From the NCBI RefSeq assembly GCF_050574275.1, contig NZ_CP192260.1:1984001-2048000 (forward strand): 64,000 nucleotides of DNA. Direction: 5' to 3'. The translations under genes were made by a program, and so were the position numbers. How positions within the stretch are numbered: the first letter of the stretch is position 1; every line of letters starts with the position of its first letter. The notes beneath the pieces were generated by a model. That model ran no database searches, had not been told where the DNA came from, and saw only the letters and a list, made by a program, of their open reading frames with translations. This DNA comes from Virgibacillus_F flavescens (lineage in GTDB: Bacteria; Bacillota; Bacilli; Bacillales; Amphibacillaceae). This document shows, one piece after another, positions 35,015 through 43,973 of this stretch.

Positions 35015-35392
35015 TTGGATACAATGGGAAGACATGTAATAGCTGAATTATGGAATTGTAATATAGATAAATTAAATGATATGGGGTTAATAGAACGTAC
35101 ATTTGTTGATGCTGCGCTGAAAGCTGGGGCAGAAGTTCGCGAGGTAGCGTTTCATAAATTTGCTCCACACGGTGTAAGTGGAGTTGTAATCATTTCGGAG
35201 TCACATTTAACGATTCACAGTTTCCCGGAACATGGTTATGCGAGTATTGATGTATATACATGCGGAGATATTATTGACCCGAATGTTGCTGCTGAGTACA
35301 TTGCGAATTCTTTAGAAGCAAAGACATTTGAAAAAGTAGAAGTTCCTCGTGGTATGGGACCTGTGAAAGTTAACCAGTTTCAAGCACTATAG
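35015..35392 (+). CDS. speD: S-adenosylmethionine decarboxylase proenzyme
   Basis: 125 residues, the short bacterial type. The enzyme makes decarboxylated SAM, the aminopropyl donor for spermidine. The self-processing site is in VVIISESHLTIHSFPEHGYA: cleavage before the Ser of the ESH motif creates the pyruvoyl cofactor. Other conserved residues follow in ASIDVYTCGD. Start is TTG 35015, as in B. subtilis SpeD (MDTMGRHVI), with AAGGGGGAA upstream; ATG 35024 is an alternative. It is flanked by terminators and so is monocistronic. Confidence 0.95.
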   Translation: MDTMGRHVIAELWNCNIDKLNDMGLIERTFVDAALKAGAEVREVAFHKFAPHGVSGVVIISESHLTIHSFPEHGYASIDVYTCGDIIDPNVAAEYIANSLEAKTFEKVEVPRGMGPVKVNQFQAL

Positions 35393-35403
35393 AATCTGTT
35401 AAA

Positions 35404-35471
35404 AAAGTTGATCAGTTTGTTCATCTATTAGTTATACTGATAGGTGATCATGACTGGTCAGCTTTTTTTGT
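35404..35471 (+). terminator. Long terminator of speD
   Basis: Outer stem AGTTGATCAGT pairs with ACTGGTCAGCT (with G-U pairs), inner stem TCATCTAT with ATAGGTGA, then TTTTTTTG. Confidence 0.8.
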
Positions 35472-35482
35472 TTAATGCTATT

Positions 35483-35775
35483 AATTATACTTTCTCACAT
35501 AGACATTCATGATGAATCTAGTAGCGCTTGAAATATGTCACTTAACATGATTTAAAAATATGTGGCTAGTACTTTGTCGTATTTGATGTAAACTGCTACG
35601 TAAGCAGCAACATGCAGTCGCACGTGCCCACGGAAAGCATCCGCCCGGAGTGATCCTGTACGGCGACTATAGAACAATTTTTGGTAATAAAATTATTTCT
35701 CAATAAAGAGATTTTGTGTTAACTAGTACAATCGATTTGGGTTTATTAACTGTTTCAGGAAAGTGGAGGTATTAA
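35483..35775 (-). repeat. Mosaic fold-back element, copy C (about 290 bp, truncated, inverted)
   Basis: Read on the minus strand it starts near CCTGAAACAGTTAATAAACC, matching the left ends of copies B and D. It contains CGCCGTACAGGATCACTC and GGCGGATGCTTTCC, matching module 2 of copy A. It then jumps to the right-hand interior (GTATTTGATGTAAACTGC on the plus strand, compare copy A) and ends near a degenerate terminal repeat (TACTTTCTCACA, 35488-35499). Most of the GC module is deleted. It occupies most of the 486-base gap between speD and the next gene. Confidence 0.75.
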
Positions 35776-35878
35776 CAAACCGAATGTACGGATTTACTAT
35801 GCTTGTGGTGATATTCTACAAAACATGCTAAAATATGAGATATACATAAAAATAAAAATTAATTACGGGGTGTAGGAA

Positions 35879-36265
35879 ATGTCTGTGAAACATACGCTAG
35901 CAAAGTACTTCAGCAATCATGCAGAAACAAGTGATATTCATTGGAACCCTTCACTTCAAACTCATTATTATAAAACAACGAAAGATAAAGCACTATCCAA
36001 ACTAGAGGAATTATTCGGTAAAACACAGAACTATGCTATTCAATCTATATCTAAAGAGCATGGTGAAATAAGTGTTTATTATAAAAAAACGTTTATTATT
36101 GTGACAGTAATTTCTGTCAGGCCGCACCAAACAGCGATTGATTTTTCCGTAACTACAGAAACTGTTTTACCAGTCGATTTTGGTAACAGCTCCAAAGTTA
36201 TTGAACAGCTTTATAATCAGTTAAACAAAGAATTAACCTATATTGAGAAACGAAATCATATTTAG
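35879..36265 (+). CDS. Conserved-looking hypothetical protein upstream of nrdR
   Basis: 128 residues, soluble, alpha/beta by inspection (HTLAKYFSNHAETSDIHWNP, then alternating strands such as GEISVYYKKTFIIVTVISV and a C-terminal helix VIEQLYNQLNKELTYIEK). No catalytic motif or membrane segment is seen, and I do not recognise the family. GGGGTGTAGGAA precedes ATG. It begins 25 bases upstream of nrdR in the same direction, so it may be co-transcribed with nrdR-dnaB-dnaI. Confidence 0.7.
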   Translation: MSVKHTLAKYFSNHAETSDIHWNPSLQTHYYKTTKDKALSKLEELFGKTQNYAIQSISKEHGEISVYYKKTFIIVTVISVRPHQTAIDFSVTTETVLPVDFGNSSKVIEQLYNQLNKELTYIEKRNHI

Positions 36266-36289
36266 TGAAAAAGGACGGGGTGGAACGAA

Positions 36290-36754
36290 ATGCGTTGTTC
36301 CAATTGTGAATATAAAAGTACTAAAGTACTCGACTCGCGGCCAATTGAAGAGGGCAGATCTATCAGACGCAGAAGAGAGTGCGAACAATGTGGATTTCGC
36401 TTTACCACGTTTGAACGTATAGAAGCGATACCTTTGATTGTTGTTAAAAAAGAAGGTGCGAGACAGGAATTCAGCAGGGAGAAATTGACTCGCGGCTTGA
36501 TTAAGTCATGTGAAAAAAGGCCAGTTCCTATTGAAACAATTGAATCAATAGCGTTTGATGTGGAAAAAGAACTGCGTGATTCTGGTGTGTCAGAAGTGGA
36601 AAGTAAAGAAATCGGCGAAATGGTAATGGATCGATTAGCTAAAGTTGATGAAGTCGCTTATGTACGATTTGCATCTGTCTATCGTCAATTTAAAGATATT
36701 AGTGTATTTTTGGACGAACTTAAGGATCTAATTAAAGCGGATAAAAAGCAGTAG
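36290..36754 (+). CDS. nrdR: Ribonucleotide reductase repressor NrdR
   Basis: 154 residues, the family length. The N-terminal zinc ribbon has MRCSNC (CxxC) and RRRECEQCGFRFTTFER (second CxxC); the ATP-cone (about 49-139) starts IPLIVVKKEGARQEFSREKL. It senses the ATP/dATP ratio and represses nrd operons. It lies just upstream of dnaB-dnaI, which links control of dNTP supply with replication start genes, as in B. subtilis. Confidence 0.97.
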   Translation: MRCSNCEYKSTKVLDSRPIEEGRSIRRRRECEQCGFRFTTFERIEAIPLIVVKKEGARQEFSREKLTRGLIKSCEKRPVPIETIESIAFDVEKELRDSGVSEVESKEIGEMVMDRLAKVDEVAYVRFASVYRQFKDISVFLDELKDLIKADKKQ

Positions 36755-36775
36755 ATTGAAGAAGGGGCTAGCAAA

Positions 36776-38110
36776 ATGAATGTTATTGGAAAGGTCTTAC
36801 CAGTAGATGGTTATCATGTAACACACAAAAAAAGTTTACCAGTAGACTTTGAAAAATCAATGACACATTTGTATCAGCCTTTAATAGGGGTTGAAGCAGT
36901 CTCCCTCTACATGACCTTATTACATGAAATCGATTTTCAGAACGCAGAAGAACCTCAGACCCACCATACATTAATGAATTACCTGACGATGCCACTAGAT
37001 GACATTTATCGAGCAAGGCTAAAGCTTGAAGGTATTGGATTAATGAAAACATATGAGTATCATTCAAATGAACAAACGTTGTTTACGTATGAGCTGTTGC
37101 CACCTTTTGCTCCTAATGATTTCTTTGCTGATGAAATGCTTGCTCAATTATTGTATTACCATATTGGGGAAGAAAAATTTGAGTTCTTAAAAAAACGTTA
37201 TACAATTAAGCGGCAAACTCAGACAGGCGAAAACGTTACCGCAGCTTTCAGTGATGTATTTGATACCTTCCAACCGTATGATCAGACTTTAAATAATGAA
37301 AACAACACACAAGCATCTGAGCCTTTTGTAAACCAGATTGATTTCACATGGATAAAAAAAATGCTTGAACAGCGGATGATTCCAGCTAATAATGTCCTTA
37401 CCCACGACAATAAACAGCTGATTTTACAGATGATGAAGTTATACGATTTAGAGTCACATGAAATAGAAAAATGTTTATTATGGGCATTAACTGATGAAAA
37501 CGTGCTGCACACAGAAGAGTTTAAGAATGCTTGTCATGATGTATTTAAGACCAAGTATAATAGCACTCCGATCAAGTTGACAGAAAAGGTTAAACAAAAA
37601 GAGGTACCAAAAAACACGCCGCAAACACAGGAAGAGCAGCTGATTCAGCAGCTTGAAATCATTTCGCCCAAACAATTACTCGAAGACTTGTCTAGTGGAA
37701 ATCATGCCTCAGAACAAGATATGCGGGTGATTCGTGAAGTGATGACTTCTCAGGGATTACCATCACCTGTAATGAATGTGTTGATTCACTTTGTGTTATT
37801 ACAAACAAATATGAAACTTTCAAAAGCATACCTGACGAAGATTGCAAGTCACTGGTCACGAGCTAATTTAAAGTCAGCTAAAGACGCAATGGTTTTTGCT
37901 AAAGCAGAAAAAAAAGGGTTTCAAAAACAAGCCAGTGGGAATTCTTCTTATACTAAAAGTTATTCAAATGAAGTTGTTCCAGATTGGTTTAAAGAACGCA
38001 AAAAAGGAAACGGAAAGAGCGTTCCAGTTGAAAAAACTGCTGAGTCAGCTAAAGACAAGGAAGAAATGGATGCTTTATTAAGAAAAATATCCAGTAGTAA
38101 TAAAAAATAA
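36776..38110 (+). CDS. dnaB: Replication initiation and membrane attachment protein DnaB (Firmicutes type)
   Basis: 444 residues. It acts with DnaD and DnaI to load the replicative helicase. N-terminal DnaB/DnaD winged-helix domain (about 20-130, LPVDFEKSMTHLYQPLIGVE), a second helical DDBH domain (about 300-400) with the conserved YxxxIxxxW-like end YLTKIASHWSRANLKSAKDA, and a basic tail with DWFKERKKG. The GAAGGGGC region precedes the ATG. It is followed 21 bases later by dnaI. Confidence 0.92.
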   Translation: MNVIGKVLPVDGYHVTHKKSLPVDFEKSMTHLYQPLIGVEAVSLYMTLLHEIDFQNAEEPQTHHTLMNYLTMPLDDIYRARLKLEGIGLMKTYEYHSNEQTLFTYELLPPFAPNDFFADEMLAQLLYYHIGEEKFEFLKKRYTIKRQTQTGENVTAAFSDVFDTFQPYDQTLNNENNTQASEPFVNQIDFTWIKKMLEQRMIPANNVLTHDNKQLILQMMKLYDLESHEIEKCLLWALTDENVLHTEEFKNACHDVFKTKYNSTPIKLTEKVKQKEVPKNTPQTQEEQLIQQLEIISPKQLLEDLSSGNHASEQDMRVIREVMTSQGLPSPVMNVLIHFVLLQTNMKLSKAYLTKIASHWSRANLKSAKDAMVFAKAEKKGFQKQASGNSSYTKSYSNEVVPDWFKERKKGNGKSVPVEKTAESAKDKEEMDALLRKISSSNKK

Positions 38111-38131
38111 TCATGTCCAAGGATGATTAAA

Positions 38132-39064
38132 ATGAAACCGATGCAATCAACACTTAAAAAGTGGATGAATGACAATAAAAATTTTAAAGACAACTATATG
38201 AAAATAAGAAAAGAAGTGCTGGAAGATGAGGAAATTAAAGAATTTCTCGCTCTTCATCCTGAACTAAACAAACAGATAGTAGATAAAAATCTTATAAAAT
38301 TATATGAGTATAAAACACAGTCAAATCAATGTGATAAATGTAAGTCACTTGGAGGCTGTATTAATATTTTAAATGGATATTCTCCTATTCTTAAAACGGA
38401 AAATAAAGAAATTCGTCTGCAGTACGAAAAGTGTCACAAACGGGTAAACTTTGAAAAGCAAAAAGAACAGCAGGAATTAATTCAAAGCCTGTATATGCCT
38501 AAAGAAATACTAGAGGCTTCTACCGATAATATTGAGGGTGATTCTGCACGCAGGTTAGCCATCCAGGAAGTAGCAGCTTTTATCGAAAAAGCAAAGAATG
38601 GTCTGCCCGCAAAAGGATTATATCTGTACGGACCATTCGGGGTCGGAAAAACGTACTTCCTTGGAGCGATTGCGAACAGGCTAAAAGAAGATAACATTTC
38701 ATCTATGATTATCTATATGCCGGAATTTGTACGTGAGATTAAATCGTCTCTAAAAGATGATTCCATTAATACTAAGATTGAATATTTTAAAAAAGCAGAG
38801 GTATTAATGATTGATGACATTGGCGCAGAATCTCAATCGGCGTGGTTTCGTGATGAAATTCTTGGGTCAATTCTGCAATACCGTATGATGGAAGGACTTC
38901 CTGTTTTCTTTACCTCGAATTACAATCTGGATCAATTAGAGGATCAGCTTGCTAAAACCAATCGTGGAGCTATTGAAACGGTCAAGGCAGGCAGAATAAT
39001 TGAACGGATTAAACAGGTAAGTAAAGAAGTGCAAATCTTAGGTGAAAACAGAAGGAATAATTAA
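38132..39064 (+). CDS. dnaI: Primosomal helicase loader DnaI
   Basis: 310 residues. The N-terminal helicase-binding domain has a zinc-binding Cys cluster (CDKCKSLGGC plus YEKCHK). The C-terminal AAA+ domain has Walker A GPFGVGKTYFLGAIA (about residue 168), Walker B VLMIDDIGAE and sensor-1 FFTSNYNL. It delivers the DnaC helicase to single-stranded DNA. I chose ATG 38132 because AAGGATG lies 6 bases upstream; an ATG three codons earlier sits inside that site. Confidence 0.95.
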   Translation: MKPMQSTLKKWMNDNKNFKDNYMKIRKEVLEDEEIKEFLALHPELNKQIVDKNLIKLYEYKTQSNQCDKCKSLGGCINILNGYSPILKTENKEIRLQYEKCHKRVNFEKQKEQQELIQSLYMPKEILEASTDNIEGDSARRLAIQEVAAFIEKAKNGLPAKGLYLYGPFGVGKTYFLGAIANRLKEDNISSMIIYMPEFVREIKSSLKDDSINTKIEYFKKAEVLMIDDIGAESQSAWFRDEILGSILQYRMMEGLPVFFTSNYNLDQLEDQLAKTNRGAIETVKAGRIIERIKQVSKEVQILGENRRNN

Positions 39065-39092
39065 ACCTATTAGTAAAGAATATGAAGAATTT

Positions 39093-39128
39093 AAAACTAC
39101 CAGTAAAAAAATAATGGTAGTTTTTTTC
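39093..39128 (+). terminator. Terminator of nrdR-dnaB-dnaI
   Basis: AAAACTACCA / TGGTAGTTTT stem with a 12-nt loop, followed by TTTCTT. Confidence 0.85.
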
Positions 39129-39133
39129 TTTAT

Positions 39134-39162
39134 ACATTTTTTCATGATTCTTTCCATATAAT
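39134..39162 (+). promoter_or_regulatory. Possible SigE promoter of ytxC
   Basis: ACATTTT (39134-39140), 14-bp spacer, CATATAAT (39155-39162); the -10 differs from the SigE consensus at one position, the -35 at two. The same -10 contains TATAAT, so a SigA promoter cannot be excluded. Confidence 0.38.
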
Positions 39163-39194
39163 GTATCAGCTTGGTTTTGTGAGGGTGAGATGTA

Positions 39195-40049
39195 TTGCTG
39201 GATATTTATATGGAATCAGATAAAGAAGTAATCAGTTTCTGTGAGTCGTTATTTCAAATTAATAAGAAGATCGAATTACATTGGAAAACACATGAGGAAT
39301 GGGGGAATCATTTACAAATTGAAATGGAGGAAATGGATGAGGAATCACTAAATTCCATTGCACGAGCATTAGTCGATGTATTTATGGTCCATCGATTATC
39401 AAAAATGATACGTTCTGTTATAACGGAAGTTTATTATTATACGGATACGGACGATATCGAAAAGATTTTAGATTTAACACATTGGATTATTACTGGAGGA
39501 GATGATGAGAAAATAGATTTGTCAGGTACGGAGGATCCTGGATTATTCTTGGAGTCACTATTTATAACCATGTTAAAAAACTCCTGGACTATTCATTATG
39601 ATTCGCTGGTCAAGTTCCGGATTAAACCATTTAAGGAACTTATAAAATGTTTTACCGGACTAGCTATCGATGAATTGAAAAGAGAAGAAGACCACCAATC
39701 TTTTGTCAATACACTCAGAGAATTTATTGCCAAAAAGAAATCGCTTATTCCAACAGTATATATGCTGCAAGGCGATCCATTTACTTTTTTTCATTCGAAC
39801 GGGAAGCGGTTTACTAACATTGAGTTACAGATTATTATGCAAAAAGAACCTTTGTATATGGTTGGTCTGGATAGTAATGAGAGAAATTTATCTCCATTGA
39901 TAGCGATGGCTCCCGAATCAATTAACATATATGGGGATAATCCAGTGGAGCCAAAAACATTAACGATTATAAATGTTTTTCAGGAACGAGTGAAATTTGA
40001 ACCAATGGTTAACTTTCCTTTTCCACAGTATCTTAAAAAATTAAAATAA
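39195..40049 (+). CDS. ytxC: YtxC family sporulation-associated protein
   Basis: 284 residues, soluble, helical, without a catalytic motif. The family pattern includes ALVDVFMVHRLSKMIRSVITEVYYYTD and the C-terminal PFPQYLKKL. It sits between dnaI and thrS, as ytxC does in B. subtilis. YtxC is linked to sporulation in family annotations; the mechanism is unknown. Start is TTG 39195 with GAGGGTGAG upstream. A SigE-like promoter lies about 33 bases before the start. Confidence 0.82.
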   Translation: MLDIYMESDKEVISFCESLFQINKKIELHWKTHEEWGNHLQIEMEEMDEESLNSIARALVDVFMVHRLSKMIRSVITEVYYYTDTDDIEKILDLTHWIITGGDDEKIDLSGTEDPGLFLESLFITMLKNSWTIHYDSLVKFRIKPFKELIKCFTGLAIDELKREEDHQSFVNTLREFIAKKKSLIPTVYMLQGDPFTFFHSNGKRFTNIELQIIMQKEPLYMVGLDSNERNLSPLIAMAPESINIYGDNPVEPKTLTIINVFQERVKFEPMVNFPFPQYLKKLK

Positions 40050-40053
40050 TCAC

Positions 40054-40365
40054 TTGCATTTTCAATTTTGCAGCGCTATAATAAAATTTATATATTTTCA
40101 TCAATAATTGGTAATGATAAGGATAAGATTATTTGACCTGTATAGTTTAGAGAAGGAAGTCATGGCTGGAAGCTTCCTCAAGTACTGCAAATGATTACCA
40201 CCTTTGAACTCTACTACTGAACTATTAGTAAGTGGTAGCGTATATTCTGCGTTAAGGATTAATGAAGCCGTGATAATTATCGCGGAAATCAGGGTGGAAC
40301 CACGTGTCCAACGCTCGTCCCTTTGCAATAGTGCAGAGGGATGGGCGTTTTATTTTTGTATAATA
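40054..40365 (+). ncRNA. Threonine T-box riboswitch with promoter
   Basis: Promoter TTGCAT (40054-40059), 17 bp, TATAAT (40077-40082). The leader has a stem I region (GAGAAGGAAG ... GCTTCC) and an ACCACC stretch (40197-40202) holding the likely Thr specifier ACC. The T-box core AGGGTGGAACCACG is at 40291-40304. The terminator is CGTCCCTTTGC ... GAGGGATGGGCGTTTT. UGGA in the bulge would pair with the 3' end of tRNA-Thr if its discriminator is U. Uncharged tRNA-Thr would allow read-through into thrS. Confidence 0.93.
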
Positions 40366-40437
40366 TAAACGGCTTACCGTTTGTCAACTAGAGCTAAGAG
40401 AATCAAAAAATAACATGTGCAGAAGGAGTGTATCAAA

Positions 40438-42381
40438 ATGGAAAACATCAGCATCATTTTTCCAGATGGAGCAAGCAAGGAATTTCCAAAAGGTACGACT
40501 GGGGAAGATATTGCATTTTCTATTTCACCAGGATTAAAAAAACAAGCATTAGCAATAAAATTAGATAATGAACTCGTTGATCTGCGACGCGGGTTAGACC
40601 ATGGTGGCAAAATTGAAATCGTTACGTATAAAAACCAGGAAGGGCTGGAAGTTGTACGTCACTCTACTGCTCATTTATTAGCGCAGGCAGTTAAGCGCCT
40701 TTACAAGAACGTGCAATTTGGTGTTGGTCCTGTTATAGAGGAAGGGTTCTACTATGATATGGACCTGGAAGAATCAATCACTCCAGACGATTTACCTAAA
40801 ATTGAAAAAGAAATGAAGCGCATCGTTGAAGAAAATTTAGAGATTGAACGAATCGAAGTATCACGGGATGAAGCAAAAGAGATGTTCAAGGCGATTGGCG
40901 ACGAATTAAAGATTGAACTTATTGATGCTATTCCAGAAGATGAACAAGTAACCATTTATAAACAAGGAGAATTTTTTGATCTTTGCAGAGGTGTGCATGT
41001 GCCATCAACTAGTAAAATAAAAGCTTTCAAATTGTTGACTATCTCTGGTGCTTACTGGCGCGGAGACAGTAATAATCAGCAGCTGCAGCGTATATATGGC
41101 ACTGCTTTTGAAAAACCCGGCCAAGTCGATGAGTATTTAAAGGTTTTAGAGGAACGTAAAGAACGTGATCATCGTAAATTGGGTAAAGAATTAGAAATTT
41201 TTACTGTCTCACAAAAGGTAGGACAAGGATTACCGCTTTGGTTACCTAAAGGAGCAACTATACGTCGTAATATTGAAAGATATATTGTCGATTTGGAAGA
41301 AAGATTGGGATACGATCATGTATATACACCTGTATTAGGTAGTGTCGAACTATACAAGACCAGCGGACATTGGGATCATTATAAAGAAGATATGTTTCCA
41401 ACTATGGAGATGGACAACGAGGACTTAGTCTTACGTCCAATGAACTGTCCACATCATATGATGGTTTACAAGAATCAACTATACAGCTATCGTAATTTAC
41501 CGGTCCGAATAGCTGAGTTAGGCACCATGCACCGACACGAAATGAGTGGTGCGCTGGCAGGACTGCAACGAGTGCGTGCGATGACTTTAAACGATGCGCA
41601 TATCTTCGCTCGTCCGGATCAATTAAAAGAAGAGTTTATTCGTGTGGTTGAGCTGGTTCAGAAAGTGTACGAGGATTTTGGAATTAATGATTATTATTTC
41701 CGCCTATCGTACAGAGATCCTGCGGATAAGGAAAAATATGTGGACAACGATAAAATGTGGGATAAAGCGCAAGCAATGCTTAAAGAAACGATGGAAGAAA
41801 TGAAGCTTGATTATGTAGAAGCTGTTGGAGAAGCTGCATTCTACGGTCCTAAGCTTGACGTTCAGGTTAAAACAGCACTTGGCAAGGACGAAACATTATC
41901 TACTGTTCAATTAGATTTTCATCTGCCAGAAAGATTTGATTTAACCTACATTGGCGAAGACGGAAAAGAACACAGACCAGTTGTAATTCACCGAGGAGTA
42001 GTTTCTACAATGGAACGCTTTGTTGCCTTTTTACTCGAAGAATATAAAGGTGCATTTCCAACTTGGTTGTCACCAGTTCAAGTCAAAGTTATTCCTGTTT
42101 CTCCGAATGTACATTTGGAGTATGCTAAGAATGTGGCAGATAAACTGCGCATGCAGGGGATACGTGTAGAAGTGGACGAACGTGATGAAAAAATCGGATA
42201 TAAAATTCGGGAAGCTCAAACACAAAAGATACCGTTTGGTGTAGTTGTCGGTGATAACGAAATCGAAGACAATGCTGTCAATGTTCGAAGGTATGGAGAA
42301 AAGAACTCGGAAACAATCAGCTATCAGGATTTCGAACAATTGATTACTGCGGAAAACAAAAATAAGACACTTCGCAAATAG
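40438..42381 (+). CDS. thrS: Threonyl-tRNA synthetase
   Basis: 647 residues, full length. TGS domain (1-62, IIFPDGASKEFPKGTTGEDI), editing domain with RHSTAHLLAQAVKRL (the HxxxH of the SAD motif, about 76) and LCRGVHVPST, class II catalytic core with motif 1 LEERLGYDHVYTPVLGS, zinc-site Cys in RPMNCPHHMMVY, motif 2 AELGTMHRHEMSGALAGLQR, motif 3 HRGVVSTMERFVAFLLEE, and anticodon-binding domain (about 540-640). ATG 40438 follows AAGGAG by about 10 bases; an in-frame GTG at 40417 lies upstream of that site. Expression is controlled by the T-box. Confidence 0.97.
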   Translation: MENISIIFPDGASKEFPKGTTGEDIAFSISPGLKKQALAIKLDNELVDLRRGLDHGGKIEIVTYKNQEGLEVVRHSTAHLLAQAVKRLYKNVQFGVGPVIEEGFYYDMDLEESITPDDLPKIEKEMKRIVEENLEIERIEVSRDEAKEMFKAIGDELKIELIDAIPEDEQVTIYKQGEFFDLCRGVHVPSTSKIKAFKLLTISGAYWRGDSNNQQLQRIYGTAFEKPGQVDEYLKVLEERKERDHRKLGKELEIFTVSQKVGQGLPLWLPKGATIRRNIERYIVDLEERLGYDHVYTPVLGSVELYKTSGHWDHYKEDMFPTMEMDNEDLVLRPMNCPHHMMVYKNQLYSYRNLPVRIAELGTMHRHEMSGALAGLQRVRAMTLNDAHIFARPDQLKEEFIRVVELVQKVYEDFGINDYYFRLSYRDPADKEKYVDNDKMWDKAQAMLKETMEEMKLDYVEAVGEAAFYGPKLDVQVKTALGKDETLSTVQLDFHLPERFDLTYIGEDGKEHRPVVIHRGVVSTMERFVAFLLEEYKGAFPTWLSPVQVKVIPVSPNVHLEYAKNVADKLRMQGIRVEVDERDEKIGYKIREAQTQKIPFGVVVGDNEIEDNAVNVRRYGEKNSETISYQDFEQLITAENKNKTLRK

Positions 42382-42451
42382 TGTTCTGCAGACGTTGCCT
42401 TTACTTGCTGAGACGCATATGCTATAGTTGATAAAGTGATATATACGTTGT

Positions 42452-42632
42452 TTGACTTTTAGTTGAAACAATGATATATTGTAAAAGTTGAATTAAAATT
42501 AAATGATCTGAGACAAGTAGAGGCACCCGCTTCTCACCTGTTCAACGCATGTATGCAGTTGACTGGTTTCAAACTTCTTTAAATAAATGATTAAAGTCGT
42601 GTGGGTGCGTATATATGCACCCACATTTTTTA
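42452..42632 (+). ncRNA. infC operon leader (L20-type autoregulatory leader) with promoter
   Basis: Promoter TTGACT (42452-42457), 17 bp, TATATT (42475-42480) with an upstream TG. The leader contains GACAAGTAGAGGCACC and CGCTTCTCACCTGTTC, resembling the conserved L20 leader core, and ends in the terminator GTGGGTGC ... GCACCCAC (42601-42624) with ATTTTTT. In B. subtilis, L20 binds such a leader to promote termination before infC-rpmI-rplT. Confidence 0.85.
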
Positions 42633-42691
42633 TTGAGCGCTTGTCAATGAAGGATCAGGTTTACTTTATACTAATTTGGAGGTGGCTGGCT

Positions 42692-43207
42692 ATTAGCAAA
42701 GATATGAATGTCAATGAAAAAATTCGTGCAAGAGAAGTACGTCTTATCGATTCAAACGGTGATCAATTAGGTGTTAAATCACGTCAAGATGCATTAGAAA
42801 TCGCACAGACCAGAAACTTGGATTTAGTTATGGTTGCGCCAAATGCAAAACCACCAGTTTGTCGTATCATGGATCATGGTAAATACCGATATGAGCAACA
42901 AAAGAAAGACAAAGAAGCACGTAAAAACCAGAAAATCATCAACGTGAAAGAAGTACGTTTCACACCTGGAATTGGCGAACACGATTTTGTTACAAAATTA
43001 AAGAACGCTAGAAAATTCCTTGAAAAAGGTGATAAGGTTAAAGCTGCAGTACGTTTTCGTGGACGAGCGATTACACATAAAGAACTTGGTCAAGAAGTTC
43101 TGGACCGTCTGGCAGATGAATGTAAAGACATTTCTACGGTTGAGTCTAAACCGAAAATGGAAGGTCGTAATATGTTTATCATGCTTTCGCCGATAAATGA
43201 AAAATAA
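42692..43207 (+). CDS. infC: Translation initiation factor IF-3 (AUU start)
   Basis: 171 residues. N-domain (VNEKIRAREVRLIDSNGDQL, GVKSRQDALEIAQTRNLDLV), linker rich in Lys, and C-domain (NVKEVRFTPGIGEHDF, KVKAAVRFRGRAITHKELG). The start is the rare codon ATT at 42692 with GGAGGTGG 9 bases upstream, giving ISKDMNVNEKIRARE, in line with the B. subtilis protein that starts at the same point with AUU. IF-3 rejects non-standard start codons, so an AUU start gives negative autoregulation on top of the L20 leader. The open frame upstream of ATT crosses the leader terminator and is not coding. Confidence 0.95.
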   Translation: MSKDMNVNEKIRAREVRLIDSNGDQLGVKSRQDALEIAQTRNLDLVMVAPNAKPPVCRIMDHGKYRYEQQKKDKEARKNQKIINVKEVRFTPGIGEHDFVTKLKNARKFLEKGDKVKAAVRFRGRAITHKELGQEVLDRLADECKDISTVESKPKMEGRNMFIMLSPINEK

Positions 43208-43236
43208 CTCATATATTTTTACAAGGAGGAAATCTC

Positions 43237-43431
43237 ATGCCTAAAATGAAAACCCACAAAGGTTCTCAAAAACGTTTTAAAAGAACCGGATCTGGAAAAT
43301 TAAAACGTTCACACGCTTTCACTAGTCATATGTTCGCAAATAAATCACAAAAACAAAAGCGTAACTTACGTAAATCTACACTTATTTCTGCAGGTGACTA
43401 CAAGCGCATCAAAGCAATGCTTCCTAAGTAA
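43237..43431 (+). CDS. rpmI: 50S ribosomal protein L35
   Basis: 64 residues, highly basic: MPKMKTHKGSQKRFKRTGSG, then KLKRSHAFTSHMFANKSQKQ and LRKSTLISAGDYKRIKAMLP. Size and sequence are typical of L35. AAGGAGGAAA precedes the ATG. Second gene of infC-rpmI-rplT. Confidence 0.98.
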   Translation: MPKMKTHKGSQKRFKRTGSGKLKRSHAFTSHMFANKSQKQKRNLRKSTLISAGDYKRIKAMLPK

Positions 43432-43497
43432 GCTTTGCTATCATACTAAATAAAATGGACATACAATGATATAGATTTGTATTAGGAGGGTATTAAT

Positions 43498-43854
43498 ATG
43501 CCACGTGTAAAAGGTGGAACAGTTACGCGCAGACGTCGTAAACGCGTACTAAAACTAGCAAAAGGTTATTATGGTTCGAAACATGCTCTATTTAAAACAG
43601 CTAAACAACAAGTAATGAAGTCAGGTCAGTACGCTTACCGTGACCGTAAACAAAAGAAACGTGAATTCCGTAAACTATGGATCACACGTATTAATGCAGC
43701 TGCACGTTTGAACGGTCTTTCATACAGCAAATTGATGCACGGACTAAAGCTTGCTGGAATCGAAGTTAACCGTAAAATGTTATCTGATTTAGCTATTCAT
43801 GATGAGAAGGCTTTTGGCCAACTTGCAGAAAAAGCAAAGTCAGCAATTAAATAA
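43498..43854 (+). CDS. rplT: 50S ribosomal protein L20
   Basis: 118 residues. Basic N-terminal extension (MPRVKGGTVTRRRRKRVLKL), then AKGYYGSKHALFKTAKQQVM and the globular domain (LWITRINAAARLNGLSYSKL, NRKMLSDLAIHDEKAF). L20 assembles early on 23S rRNA and represses its own operon through the upstream leader. AGGAGGG precedes ATG. A terminator follows. Confidence 0.98.
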   Translation: MPRVKGGTVTRRRRKRVLKLAKGYYGSKHALFKTAKQQVMKSGQYAYRDRKQKKREFRKLWITRINAAARLNGLSYSKLMHGLKLAGIEVNRKMLSDLAIHDEKAFGQLAEKAKSAIK

Positions 43855-43864
43855 TTAAAGTATT

Positions 43865-43897
43865 AAGACCAAATTCAATTGAATTTGGTCTTTTTTT
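43865..43897 (+). terminator. Terminator of infC-rpmI-rplT
   Basis: AAGACCAAATTC-AATT-GAATTTGGTCTT with TTTTTTT, a perfect stem. Confidence 0.93.
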
Positions 43898-43973
43898 ACA
43901 CGTACGGAAGTATGAAATTTTAATAATTAAATATAATGTGGTCTTGAGTGGATGCAGAGAGGAATTAATTAAA

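Noticed and set aside
42587..42691. N-terminal extension of infC by 35 codons
   Set aside because: It crosses the leader terminator and the ribosome binding site; the AUU at 42692 with GGAGGTGG explains the start.
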